Source: Caulobacteraceae bacterium (GTDB lineage Bacteria > Pseudomonadota > Alphaproteobacteria > Caulobacterales > Caulobacteraceae). From it: a DNA stretch of 64,000 bases. The notes beneath the pieces are model-generated. The model did no database searches. It was given only the letters and a program-made list of their open reading frames with translations, and had not been told where the DNA came from. The position numbers and the translations under genes were made by a program. Positions 42,704 to 50,552 of the stretch are shown here, piece by piece (the stretch's first letter is position 1; every line of letters begins with the position of its first letter). The stretch is from NCBI GenBank assembly GCA_947475845.1, contig CANJMO010000002.1, positions 35,047-99,046 on the forward strand, read 5' to 3'.

Positions 42704-43336
42704 TCAGGCGATGCCGATATATTTGTGGGTTTGCACGCTTAAACGCCAGCGGGGGCGCCTGAGGCAATAGGCGATTGCCGCAGCGGTGTTCGCCGCCTGG
42801 TCCGGACCGTCCATCGGCTGCAGGTAGAAACGCTCGAAATCGAGCCCCTCAAAGCGGGCCGGGTCGGCCAGCGGCTGCGGATAGACCAGCTTCAATTCCT
42901 GGCCCGACAGCTGGGCCAGGGGCGCATCGGCCTTGGGGCTGACGCAGACCCAATCGAGGCCATCCGGCGCGGCGATGGTTCCATTGGTCTCCACCGCGAT
43001 CTCGAAACCCGAGGCGTGCAGGGCGTTGATCAGGGGGCCGTCGACCTGCAGCAGAGGCTCGCCACCGGTCAGCACCACCAGCCGGTCGCGCTCGCTGCCG
43101 GTCCAGGCCGCAAGAACGGCTGAAGCCAGGTCTTCGGGGGTGGCGAAACGTCCGCCGCCGACGCCATCGATGCCGACGAAATCGGTGTCACAGAAGGTGC
43201 AGACGGCCTCGGCGCGGTCCTGCTCGCGGCCCGACCACAGGTTGCAGCCGGCAAAACGGCAGAACACGGCGGCGCGGCCTTGCTGCCCGCCCTCGCCCTG
43301 CAGGGTCAGGAAGATTTCCTTGACGCTGTAGCTCAC
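42704..43336 (-). CDS. queE: 7-carboxy-7-deazaguanine synthase QueE
   Basis: 210 aa from a GTG at 43336 that overlaps the queC stop (GTGA). Radical-SAM enzyme converting carboxytetrahydropterin to carboxydeazaguanine. It starts [12 protein letters not shown]. The cluster cysteines are spaced C-x14-C-x2-C (A-G-C then V-C-T-F-C-D-T), the variant seen in Burkholderia-type QueE rather than C-x3-C-x2-[10 protein letters not shown] and E-T-N-G-T complete the SAM site. Confidence 0.93.
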   Translation of the reverse strand: MSYSVKEIFLTLQGEGGQQGRAAVFCRFAGCNLWSGREQDRAEAVCTFCDTDFVGIDGVGGGRFATPEDLASAVLAAWTGSERDRLVVLTGGEPLLQVDGPLINALHASGFEIAVETNGTIAAPDGLDWVCVSPKADAPLAQLSGQELKLVYPQPLADPARFEGLDFERFYLQPMDGPDQAANTAAAIAYCLRRPRWRLSVQTHKYIGIA

Positions 43337-44073
43337 GGGATCGGGTCCAAGGCCGGACGGTCCTGAGCGATCCAGTCCTCGTAACCGCCCTTGCGCAGTT
43401 CGCACGCCGGGCAGGTCCCGCAGCCGTAGCCCCAGGCGAAGCGGTTGCCGCGCTCGCCGAGGTAGCAGGTGTGGGTCTGCTCCAGGATCACATCGACCAG
43501 GTTCTCGCCGCCCAGGCGCTTGGATAGCGCCCAGGTCTGCGCCTTGGTCAGCCACATCAGCGGCGTCTCGATGCGGAAGTCGCGCTCCATGCCGAGGTTG
43601 AGCATGGTCTGGGTGGCGTCCAGGGTGTCGCGGCGGCAGTCCGGATAGCCGGAGTAGTCGGTCTCGCACATGCCGCCGATCAGATTGGGCAGGCCGCGGC
43701 GGTCGGCCAGGGCGGCGGCGTAGACGAAGAACACCAGGTTGCGGCCGGGCACGAAGGTCGAGGGCAGGCCCCGTTCGGTCATCTCGATGGCGCGGTGGGT
43801 GGTCAGGGCCGATTCCGCGACCGCGCCGAAGCCGCGCAGGTCCAGCCGGTGGTCTGGGCCGAGCCGGGCGGCCCAGGCGGGAAAGCGCTCGATGATCGAG
43901 GCGCGCACGGTCTCGCGGGCCTGCATCTCGACGCCGTGACGCTGGCCGTAATCGAAACCGACCGTCTCGACCCAGCTGTAGCGCTCCAGCGCCCAGGCCA
44001 GGCAGACGGTGGAATCCTGCCCGCCCGAAAACAGCACCAGCGCCGCGTCGGTTGGCGGCCTATCCTGGGACAT
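43333..44073 (-). CDS. queC: 7-cyano-7-deazaguanine synthase QueC
   Basis: 246 aa. ATP-dependent synthesis of preQ0 from carboxydeazaguanine and ammonia. The PP-loop is F-S-G-G-Q-D-S-T, followed by F-D-Y-G-Q-R-H and V-P-G-R-N. The zinc site is the cysteine cluster C-Y-L-G ... [12 protein letters not shown]. It heads the queC-queE-queD operon, divergent from cutA (37 bp). Confidence 0.95.
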   Translation of the reverse strand: MSQDRPPTDAALVLFSGGQDSTVCLAWALERYSWVETVGFDYGQRHGVEMQARETVRASIIERFPAWAARLGPDHRLDLRGFGAVAESALTTHRAIEMTERGLPSTFVPGRNLVFFVYAAALADRRGLPNLIGGMCETDYSGYPDCRRDTLDATQTMLNLGMERDFRIETPLMWLTKAQTWALSKRLGGENLVDVILEQTHTCYLGERGNRFAWGYGCGTCPACELRKGGYEDWIAQDRPALDPIP

Positions 44074-44110
44074 GCGAGCTTGAGCCCTTCGATACGGACG
44101 GGAGACGGGT

Positions 44111-44434
44111 ATGTCTGACGTGGTGATCCTCTACACCACCTGGCCCGACGCCGAAACGGCACAGGCCGCCGGAGCCGCCGCCGTCGAGGCGAAGCTCGCC
44201 GCCTGTGCAAACCTGCTGGCGCCGATGACCTCGATCTATCGTTGGCGCGGCGCCCTGCAGCAGACTGCCGAGACGCCGATGCTGCTGAAGACCACCGCTG
44301 CCGGCGCGCCCGCACTGCGCGACTTCATTCTCGCCCGCCACCCCTACGACACATCCTGCGTGCTCGCCCTGCGAGTGGACCTGGCGTTGTCCGGCGCCGG
44401 ATTTATTCAATGGATAGGCGAAGAAATCGCCTGA
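44111..44434 (+). CDS. cutA: CutA-family divalent-cation tolerance protein
   Basis: 107-aa trimeric ferredoxin-like protein. Family features are [38 protein letters not shown] and [11 protein letters not shown] at the C-terminal third (Y-D-x-P is usual; here Y-D-T-S). Linked genetically to copper tolerance in E. coli, though the molecular role is unclear. Monocistronic, divergent from queC. Confidence 0.93.
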   Translation: MSDVVILYTTWPDAETAQAAGAAAVEAKLAACANLLAPMTSIYRWRGALQQTAETPMLLKTTAAGAPALRDFILARHPYDTSCVLALRVDLALSGAGFIQWIGEEIA

Positions 44435-44537
44435 AGCGTGAATTTTGGCGGTTTTGTCGCGATCGGGGCCGCCGAACTTAACCGCTCCTCAAATCTGTTT
44501 GGCGAAGTTGGGCCCTCCTCGGATTCCAACGGTCCTG

Positions 44538-46073
44538 ATGAAGCGTATCGCCAGATTTATCGACCCGACCCCTGCGTCCTCGCCCTTGGCGACCGTGATC
44601 GAGATCGCGGAGCGTTTCGTGGCGGCGCCGGGAATGCAGGCTTTTCCGGTCGCCGAAGGCGGACGGACCATCGGCGTGATCTATCGCGACGCCGTGGAAG
44701 CGGCCCTGCGCTCGGGCGTCCGCGACCAGGTCGCGCGCGAACTGATGGTCGCCGATCCGCTGGTGGTGGAGTCCAGCGCCCAGGTCGGCGAGGTGATCGA
44801 GGCGCTGCTGGCCGATCCGCGCCGCAGCGGCGAAACCTTCGTCATCGAGGACGGGGGGAACTGCATCGGCCTGTGCGACCTGCGCCGCCTGACGACCATT
44901 CTGACCGGCCAGATCGTCCCGGCCGACGAAGAGCGCATCGCCGTCGCCGTCAATGAGGAATTCCACCGCCTGATGCGCGCCGCCGAGGGCGAGTTCCGCG
45001 GCCAGGTGCACGGCCTGCTGGCCATGACCGACCGTCTGGACCGCCAACACCTGAGCGCCGACGCACACGCCCAGGTGCGCAGCATCAAGGCCACCGGCGA
45101 GACCCTGCTGCGGCTGGCCGACGACGCGCTGGACATGCTGCAGGCGCGCCAAGGCAAGCTTGAACTGAAGCCCCATGCGCAGCTGCTGCGCGAACTGGCC
45201 GACGATGTACAGGACCGCTGGAACAGCCGCGCGGCCGAAAGCGGCGTCGGCCTGCTGATCTCCTATGACGGCGACCCGGAGCTGTCGGCCATGGTCGACA
45301 CCAACCGCCTGATGCAGGTGTTCGACAACCTGATCGACAACGCCCTGCGCTACACCCGTCAGGGATCGGTGGAGGTCAGCCTGCGCGCACGCCCCGAAGG
45401 CGAACAGGTGATGCTGGAAGGCCGCGTGCGCGACACCGGACCGGGCCTGACCGCCGCCAAGCTGGCCCGCATCTTCGATCCCGAGGTCGGCCCCGCGGGT
45501 GAAGGCGGCGGCCTGCCGCTGTCGCTGACCCGCGGCATCGTGCTGAGCATGAAGGGCTCGATCCGCGCCGAGAGCAATGTCGGCCAGGGCCTGACCATCG
45601 TGTTCGATATGATGGCCCCGGCCGCCGTCCACGTCCCCGCCCCGGCCCAGCCGCGTCAGGTCAACGGCGCCCCGCACATCCTGGTGGTGGACGACAACGC
45701 CACCAACCGCATGGTGGCCGAAGCCCTGTGCGAGATGTTCGACTGTACCTCCGAAGCGGTCGAGGACGGCATCGAGGCGGTGGAGGCGGCCCGCAGCGGC
45801 CGCTTCGACATGGTTCTGATGGACATCAAGATGCCGCGCATGGACGGCATCGCCGCCACCAAAGCGATCCGCGCGCTCGGCGGGCGCATGGGCGAGGTGC
45901 CGATCGTGGCCCTGACCGCCAATGTCGATCCGGAAGACGCCCGTGGCTACCTCGAGGTGGGCATGTGCGCGGTGGTGGAAAAGCCGATCAAGCCGGACCG
46001 TCTGCTGCAGGCGATCAACATGGCTCTGGGCGGCGTCGGCGAAGACAGCGTGGTCCGCGTCGCGGCCGCCTGA
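44538..46073 (+). CDS. CBS-domain hybrid kinase-receiver protein with degenerate histidine box
   Basis: 511 aa from the ATG at 44538. Residues ~10-125 form a CBS pair (A-F-P-V-A-E-G-G-R-T-I-G-V-I and T-F-V-I-E-D-G-G-N-C-I-G-L). A HisKA-like helical region follows, but the box reads E-G-E-F-R-G-Q-V-H-G where the paralogue at 61737-63353 has S-H-x-I-R-T-P-L-N-G, so the phospho-His is Gly151. The HATPase domain keeps N-L-I-D-N-A-L-R-Y and D-T-G-P-G-L; the G2 loop is G-G-G-L-P-L-S-L. The receiver (from ~375) is complete: V-D-D-N, M-D-I-K-M-P-R-M-D-G, L-T-A-N and E-K-P-I. It probably does not autophosphorylate and acts as a pseudokinase with a receiver phosphorylated by another protein (inference). 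No TM helices; cytoplasmic. Confidence 0.82.
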   Translation: MKRIARFIDPTPASSPLATVIEIAERFVAAPGMQAFPVAEGGRTIGVIYRDAVEAALRSGVRDQVARELMVADPLVVESSAQVGEVIEALLADPRRSGETFVIEDGGNCIGLCDLRRLTTILTGQIVPADEERIAVAVNEEFHRLMRAAEGEFRGQVHGLLAMTDRLDRQHLSADAHAQVRSIKATGETLLRLADDALDMLQARQGKLELKPHAQLLRELADDVQDRWNSRAAESGVGLLISYDGDPELSAMVDTNRLMQVFDNLIDNALRYTRQGSVEVSLRARPEGEQVMLEGRVRDTGPGLTAAKLARIFDPEVGPAGEGGGLPLSLTRGIVLSMKGSIRAESNVGQGLTIVFDMMAPAAVHVPAPAQPRQVNGAPHILVVDDNATNRMVAEALCEMFDCTSEAVEDGIEAVEAARSGRFDMVLMDIKMPRMDGIAATKAIRALGGRMGEVPIVALTANVDPEDARGYLEVGMCAVVEKPIKPDRLLQAINMALGGVGEDSVVRVAAA

Positions 46074-46129
46074 TCTGGTGTCCTTGGACCAAACTCTCTA
46101 AGATCAGCCCCTCTGCTCTGGAGATTTTC

Positions 46130-46543
46130 ATGCGCTTTCGTACATTTTGGGCCGTTGCGGGCCTGACCCTGATTGTTGCCGCCGGTTGCGGCAAGGTGAA
46201 GAAGGCACCGGCCCCGCCCACCATCTCCGGCGTCCCCGGCCCCTATCCAGGCACCTACGCCAAATCGTGCGGCAACATGACCAAGCTGGACGGCGGCGTC
46301 CTGAGAGCGCAATGCGCCGGCGTCGACGGCAAGTTCATCCTTAGCTACATCCGGGCCGACGACTGCCACGGTGATATCGGCAACAGCAACGGCATGCTGG
46401 TGTGCAACGGCGCCACGGCCTCCACCACTGCCTTGCCTGCCCTGCCGGCAGCGGCCTCGAGCGCCGCAGCCGCCACGGCCGCATCCGCCGTCGCCGCCGC
46501 CCCTGCTGCCCCGGCCTCATCCGACGCGCCCCTCAAGCGCTGA
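46130..46543 (+). CDS. CVNH (cyanovirin-N homology)-domain lipoprotein
   Basis: 137 aa from the ATG at 46130 (GGAG upstream). The leader ends in the lipobox V-A-A-G-C. Residues ~45-95 follow the CVNH lectin pattern: S-C-G-N-M, L-D-G-G-V-L-R-A-Q-C-A-G-V-D-G-K, S-Y-I-R-A-D-D-C, G-D-I-G-N-S-N-G-M-L-V-C. The C-terminal ~35 residues are an Ala/Pro-rich low-complexity tail. CVNH domains bind sugars, so this may be an envelope lectin. The first half of the tandem CVNH repeat seems to be missing, giving a half-length domain. The ORF overlaps the start region of the acyltransferase. Confidence 0.68.
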   Translation: MRFRTFWAVAGLTLIVAAGCGKVKKAPAPPTISGVPGPYPGTYAKSCGNMTKLDGGVLRAQCAGVDGKFILSYIRADDCHGDIGNSNGMLVCNGATASTTALPALPAAASSAAAATAASAVAAAPAAPASSDAPLKR

Positions 46544-47574
46544 TCCGGCCACGCCCCCCTTCCCGGGCCGTCTCCACGCGGGCCCATCACGAACTGGCTA
46601 CGCTGGACGGCCTGCGTGGCGTCGCCGCCTTCGCCGTGGTGCTGATGCATGTCAGCGGCGGAGCGCCGCACGCCTATCTGGCGGTCGACCTGTTCTTCGT
46701 CCTCAGCGGCTTCGTGCTCGAGCATGCTTATGGCGCGCGGCTGGCTGAGGGCTGGTCGGCGCGGGCGTTCCTGGCCAAACGCATCCGCCGGCTCTATCCG
46801 CTCTACGCCCTGGGCCTGGCGATCAGCGTGCTGGCGGTCGGCGGCGCCCTTATGCTGGGACGCGGGACCGGCTGGAGCGCCGCATCGCTGGCCGCCGCCG
46901 CCGCCAGCGGAGCGGTGATGGCGCCGCTATGGACGCCGGGCGACACCGCGCTCTATCCGCTCAACTTCCCGGCCTGGACCCTGCTGGCGGAACTCGCCGC
47001 GAACGCCGTATTCGCCCTCGCCTATCGCCGGCTGGGCGTGAAGACGCTGCTCGCCTGGACGGTGACCTGGGCCTTGATCCTCGGCTGGCTGACCATGGCC
47101 CATGGCTCGCTCAACACCGGGGTCACCTGGGGCACCTTCGCCCTCGGCATGGCCCGCGTGGCCTTCGCCTTCCCGGCGGGGGTGCTGCTCAAGCGGATGA
47201 GCCGCATCTCGCTGCCGCCGATGGCGGGGGCGCTGGCCCTGCTGGCGGCGGGCTGGATTCTCTATGCGCCGGCCGGAACGGTGGACGCCCGCCTCTACGA
47301 TCTGGCGGCGGCGATCATTGCCTGGCCGGTGCTGATCGGGCTGGGCGCGGCCGCGCAGATCAGGGGCCTGGCGCGCGCGGTCGCCGTCCAGCTGGGCGCG
47401 GCCTCTTACGGTGTCTACATCACCGCGGCGCCGCTGTTCATCCTGGTCCACGCCGGCCTGCGCGCCAGGGGCCTGACCACGGACCTGCTGCCATGGCCAG
47501 AGTGGCTGTTGTTCTGCGTCGCCCTGTTCGGCGCGGCATTGGTGGTGAGGCGTCTCACCCGCCGCCGGTGGTAG
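46540..47574 (+). CDS. acyltransferase-3 family membrane protein
   Basis: About 344 aa with roughly ten TM segments. The family start motif is E-L-A-T-L-D-G-L-R-G-V-A-A-F-A-V-V-L-M-H, then A-Y-L-A-V-D-L-F-F-V-L-S-G-F-V-L and R-I-R-R-L-Y-P-L-Y. It probably O-acetylates an envelope glycan. There is no ATG, GTG or TTG in frame between the upstream stop and the first motif. I give a CTG that overlaps the upstream stop as the notional start; the next upstream in-frame option is a GTG at 46402 inside the lipoprotein gene. The stop codon lies inside the tRNA-Met gene on the other strand. Confidence 0.75.
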   Translation: MIRPRPPSRAVSTRAHHELATLDGLRGVAAFAVVLMHVSGGAPHAYLAVDLFFVLSGFVLEHAYGARLAEGWSARAFLAKRIRRLYPLYALGLAISVLAVGGALMLGRGTGWSAASLAAAAASGAVMAPLWTPGDTALYPLNFPAWTLLAELAANAVFALAYRRLGVKTLLAWTVTWALILGWLTMAHGSLNTGVTWGTFALGMARVAFAFPAGVLLKRMSRISLPPMAGALALLAAGWILYAPAGTVDARLYDLAAAIIAWPVLIGLGAAAQIRGLARAVAVQLGAASYGVYITAAPLFILVHAGLRARGLTTDLLPWPEWLLFCVALFGAALVVRRLTRRRW

Positions 47575-47645
47575 CTGGGGGCGGGATCGAACCGCCGACC
47601 TGTGGGTTATGAATCCACCGCTCTAACCATCTGAGCTACCCAGCC
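47569..47645 (-). tRNA. tRNA-Met (CAU)
   Basis: 77 nt including encoded CCA. The acceptor stem is GGCTGGG / CCCAGCT with discriminator A and a G-T first pair. The D arm is AGCTCAGATGGTTAGAGC. The anticodon loop is TTCATAA (CAT) with an A-C mismatch at the top of the stem. The T arm is GGTTCGATCC. The normal first-pair stem and D arm suggest elongator Met; lysidine-type Ile-CAU cannot be fully excluded. Its 3' end overlaps the acyltransferase stop by 6 bp. Confidence 0.9.
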
Positions 47646-47742
47646 TCACCGAAGCGCTTCGGGAGAGGGCGGGTTTATAGGGTGGAGACTTCGCCTCTTC
47701 AAGCCGGTTGGGTCGCGGCGTGCGAACGGCTAGGTTCGGCGG

Positions 47743-48768
47743 ATGAAGGCGCTGCAACTGCTCGGCTCGGCCAAGGATGGCGGAGCGGAAACCTATTTCC
47801 TCTCGCTGATCGAGGCTCTGCGCGCCGATGGCGTGGCTCAGGCCTGCGCCCTGCGCGCCCATCCGGGCCGCGAGCAGGCCCTGCGGCGGATCGCCATCCC
47901 GACCTGCGTGCTGCCGTTCGGCGGGCTGCTGGACATCACGACGCGCGGCCGGGTGGCCCGCTTTGCCCGGACGCAGGAGGCCGGGGTGCTGCTGGCCTGG
48001 ATGAACCGGGCCGCGCGCCATGCGCCCAAGGGGCCGTGGGGCCGGATCGGCCGGCTCGGCGGCTACTACGGGCTGAAATACTATCGCGGCTTCGACCATC
48101 TGGTGGCCAACACCCGCGACATCGAGGCCTGGATCGTGCGCCAGGGCTGGCCGCGTGAGAAGGTGCGCTACATCCCCAACTTCGCCGCCCCGACGCAGAC
48201 GCCCGCCGCCGACCGCGCGGCGCTGGATACGCCCGAAGGGGCGCCGCTGCTGCTCGGTCTGGGACGTCTGCACGTCAACAAGGGGCATGACGTCAGCCTG
48301 CGCGCCCTGGCCCGCCTTCCTGAGGCCTATCTGTGGATCGCCGGGTCCGGCCCCCTGGAAGACGAACTGAAAGCTCTGGCGGTGCAGCTGGGCGTCAGCG
48401 AGCGCGTGCGCTTTCTCGGCTGGCGCGAGGATCCCTCCAGCCTGTACCGGGCGGCGGACCTTTGCCTATTCCCGTCTCGCTTCGAGCCGCTGGGGAATGT
48501 AGTGATCCAGGCATGGGCGCACGGCCTTCCAGTCGTGGCCGCCGCCAGTCAGGGTCCCAAGGACCTGATCCGCACCGAGGAGGACGGCCTTTTGGTCGCC
48601 ATAGACGACGACGAAGGCCTGGCAACCGCGGCCGCCCGACTGATCCGCGATCCCCAGATGGGCCGGCGTATGGCCGAGGCCGGCGCCGAACGCCTGGCCG
48701 CCGAATTCTCGGTCGATCGCATCTGCGCCGAGTGGCGCGAGCTGCTGCAGCCCTATGAGGTAGCCTGA
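47743..48768 (+). CDS. GT4-family glycosyltransferase
   Basis: 341 aa. It starts M-K-A-L-Q-L-L-G-S-A-K-D-G-G-A-E-T-Y-F, the GT4 acceptor-side glycine loop. It shows L-G-L-G-R-L-H-V-N-K-G-H-D and the donor motif F-P-S-R-F-E-P-L-G-N-V-V-I-Q-A-W-A-H-G-L-P-V-V-A (E-x7-E variant with Q). It is coupled to asnB by a TGATG overlap. Glycosyltransferase plus asparagine synthase pairs are common in polysaccharide or glycoconjugate loci, so an envelope sugar modification is likely. The nearby acyltransferase could belong to the same process (inference). Confidence 0.88.
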   Translation: MKALQLLGSAKDGGAETYFLSLIEALRADGVAQACALRAHPGREQALRRIAIPTCVLPFGGLLDITTRGRVARFARTQEAGVLLAWMNRAARHAPKGPWGRIGRLGGYYGLKYYRGFDHLVANTRDIEAWIVRQGWPREKVRYIPNFAAPTQTPAADRAALDTPEGAPLLLGLGRLHVNKGHDVSLRALARLPEAYLWIAGSGPLEDELKALAVQLGVSERVRFLGWREDPSSLYRAADLCLFPSRFEPLGNVVIQAWAHGLPVVAAASQGPKDLIRTEEDGLLVAIDDDEGLATAAARLIRDPQMGRRMAEAGAERLAAEFSVDRICAEWRELLQPYEVA

Positions 48769-50552
48769 TGTGCGCCATCGTCGGCCTGATCGGCGGCGGG
48801 ACCACGGCCGAGGCCGAGGCCATGGCCCAGACCCTGGCCCATCGCGGCCCGGACGGCATCCGCGTCGAACCGATCGAAGGCCTGCCCCGGGTCAGCGGCG
48901 CCCTGGCGCACGCGCGCCTGTCGATCATCGATCTGGAGGGCGGCTGGCAGCCCCTGCACGCCGCCGGCTGCACCGTGATCGGCAACGGCGAGATCTATAA
49001 CTACAAGGAGCTGATCGAGGAATTCGGTCTTCAGGACAGGATCACTACCGGCTCGGATTTCGAACCCCTGCTGCACCTCTACGCCAAGGAAAGCGAGAAA
49101 GCCTTCGACCGCCTGCGCGGGATGTACGCCTTCTGCCTGATCGGGGCGGACGGCCGGGTGTGGCTGGTGCGCGACCCGTTCGGCATCAAGCCGCTCTACT
49201 ACCGCCAGACCGACGGGGTGCTGCAGTTCGCTTCGGAGCCGCGCGCCCTGCTGCCGTCGCAGACCGGGCCCGCGCGGGGAACGCTGGGGATCGACAACGA
49301 GCCGCTGCAGGACATGCTGGCGCTGAACTACACGGTCGGCCGCAATACCGCCTTCCGCGGCGTGAAACGGATGAAGCCCGGCGAGATCGCCGAGGTGGTC
49401 TATGGCCGCCCCGCGCCGCGCCGGGTGCGCACGCCCCTGCCTCAGCCCAAGCCCCTGCCGCGCGACGAGACCGGGCTGCTGAACGCCCTGGACCGGGTGC
49501 TGGAGGATAGCGTCTCGGTTCACCAGCGCTCGGACGTGCCATACGGCCTGTTCCTGTCCGGCGGCATCGACTCCACGGTGATCGCCACCATGATGAGCCG
49601 GCTGAACGAGCGCCCGGTGACCGCCTACACCTGCGGTTTCGAGGTCTCGGCGGGTAAAATAGGCGTGCGCGACGAGCGCGGCCAGGCGGAGAAGACGGCC
49701 CGGGCTCTGAACCTGGATTGGCATGACGTCTCCTTCACCGAGGAGGATTTCTGGCGTTTGCTGCCCGCGGTCGCCGACGCCCTGGATGAGCCCACCAGCG
49801 ACTACGCCACCCTGCCGACCTACAAGCTGGCGGAAGCGGCCAAGGGCACGCTCAAGGTGGTTCTGACCGGCGAAGGCGGCGACGAGCTGTTCGGCGGCTA
49901 CGGCCGCTATCGGCGGGCCTTGCGCTCGCCCCTGTTCGGCGGCCGCGAGGCGGGACCGCGCGCCGACGTCCCCTATCTGCGCGACCGCGGCCAGGCGGCG
50001 GTGGAGCGCTGGCGAGCCGCCACCGATCCGGGCTCTCTGTTCTCCTCTCCCCCCGCGCTGAGCCTGCTGCAGCAGGCTCAGGCGCGCGACATCGCCGGCT
50101 GGTTGCCCAGCGACCTGCTGCTCAAGCTCGACCGCTGCCTGATGGCGCACGGCATGGAGGGCCGCACCCCGTTCCTCGATTCCGAGGTGGCGCGCTTCGC
50201 CTTCTATCTGCCCGACAAGTTCAAGGTGCGCGGACGCATGGGCAAATGGCTGCTGCGCCGCTGGCTGCACCGGCATTGCCCGGGCGCCGACCCGTTCGCC
50301 CGAAAGGCCGGCTTCACCACCCCGGTGCAGGCCTGGATCGCGCCGCGCGCCAGGGAGCTCGGCCCGCGTATCGCGAAGCTGGAGGGTGTGCGTGGCCTGT
50401 GCGATCTGCAGCAGGTGCGCGCCGTGTTCGACGACGAGAAGCTGGCGCAGCATCGCTGGCCGCTGCTGTTCTTCGCGGTGTGGTGGGGCATCCACGCCGA
50501 ACGGATGACGCCGCAGGAAGCGCTGACGCGGCTGGTCGGCGAGACGGGTTAG
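48768..50552 (+). CDS. asnB: asparagine synthase (glutamine-hydrolysing) AsnB
   Basis: 594 aa. The N-terminal class-II glutaminase domain has Cys2 as nucleophile (M-C-A-I-V-G-L) and H-R-G-P-D-G. The C-terminal synthetase has the PP-loop L-F-L-S-G-G-I-D-S-T and L-T-G-E-G-G-D-E-L-F-G-G-Y. The cap segment M-A-H-G-M-E-G-R-T-P-F-L-D near the end is complete. It makes asparagine, or an amidated sugar/peptide in specialised loci. Coupled to the upstream glycosyltransferase. Its stop overlaps that of the convergent oxidase gene (TTAG). Confidence 0.93.
   Translation: MCAIVGLIGGGTTAEAEAMAQTLAHRGPDGIRVEPIEGLPRVSGALAHARLSIIDLEGGWQPLHAAGCTVIGNGEIYNYKELIEEFGLQDRITTGSDFEPLLHLYAKESEKAFDRLRGMYAFCLIGADGRVWLVRDPFGIKPLYYRQTDGVLQFASEPRALLPSQTGPARGTLGIDNEPLQDMLALNYTVGRNTAFRGVKRMKPGEIAEVVYGRPAPRRVRTPLPQPKPLPRDETGLLNALDRVLEDSVSVHQRSDVPYGLFLSGGIDSTVIATMMSRLNERPVTAYTCGFEVSAGKIGVRDERGQAEKTARALNLDWHDVSFTEEDFWRLLPAVADALDEPTSDYATLPTYKLAEAAKGTLKVVLTGEGGDELFGGYGRYRRALRSPLFGGREAGPRADVPYLRDRGQAAVERWRAATDPGSLFSSPPALSLLQQAQARDIAGWLPSDLLLKLDRCLMAHGMEGRTPFLDSEVARFAFYLPDKFKVRGRMGKWLLRRWLHRHCPGADPFARKAGFTTPVQAWIAPRARELGPRIAKLEGVRGLCDLQQVRAVFDDEKLAQHRWPLLFFAVWWGIHAERMTPQEALTRLVGETG

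Noticed and set aside
47569..47645. Calling the CAU tRNA as Ile2 (lysidine) or initiator Met
   Set aside because: The paired first acceptor base argues against initiator, and the anticodon arm is closer to elongator Met; Ile2 cannot be excluded without covariance scoring.
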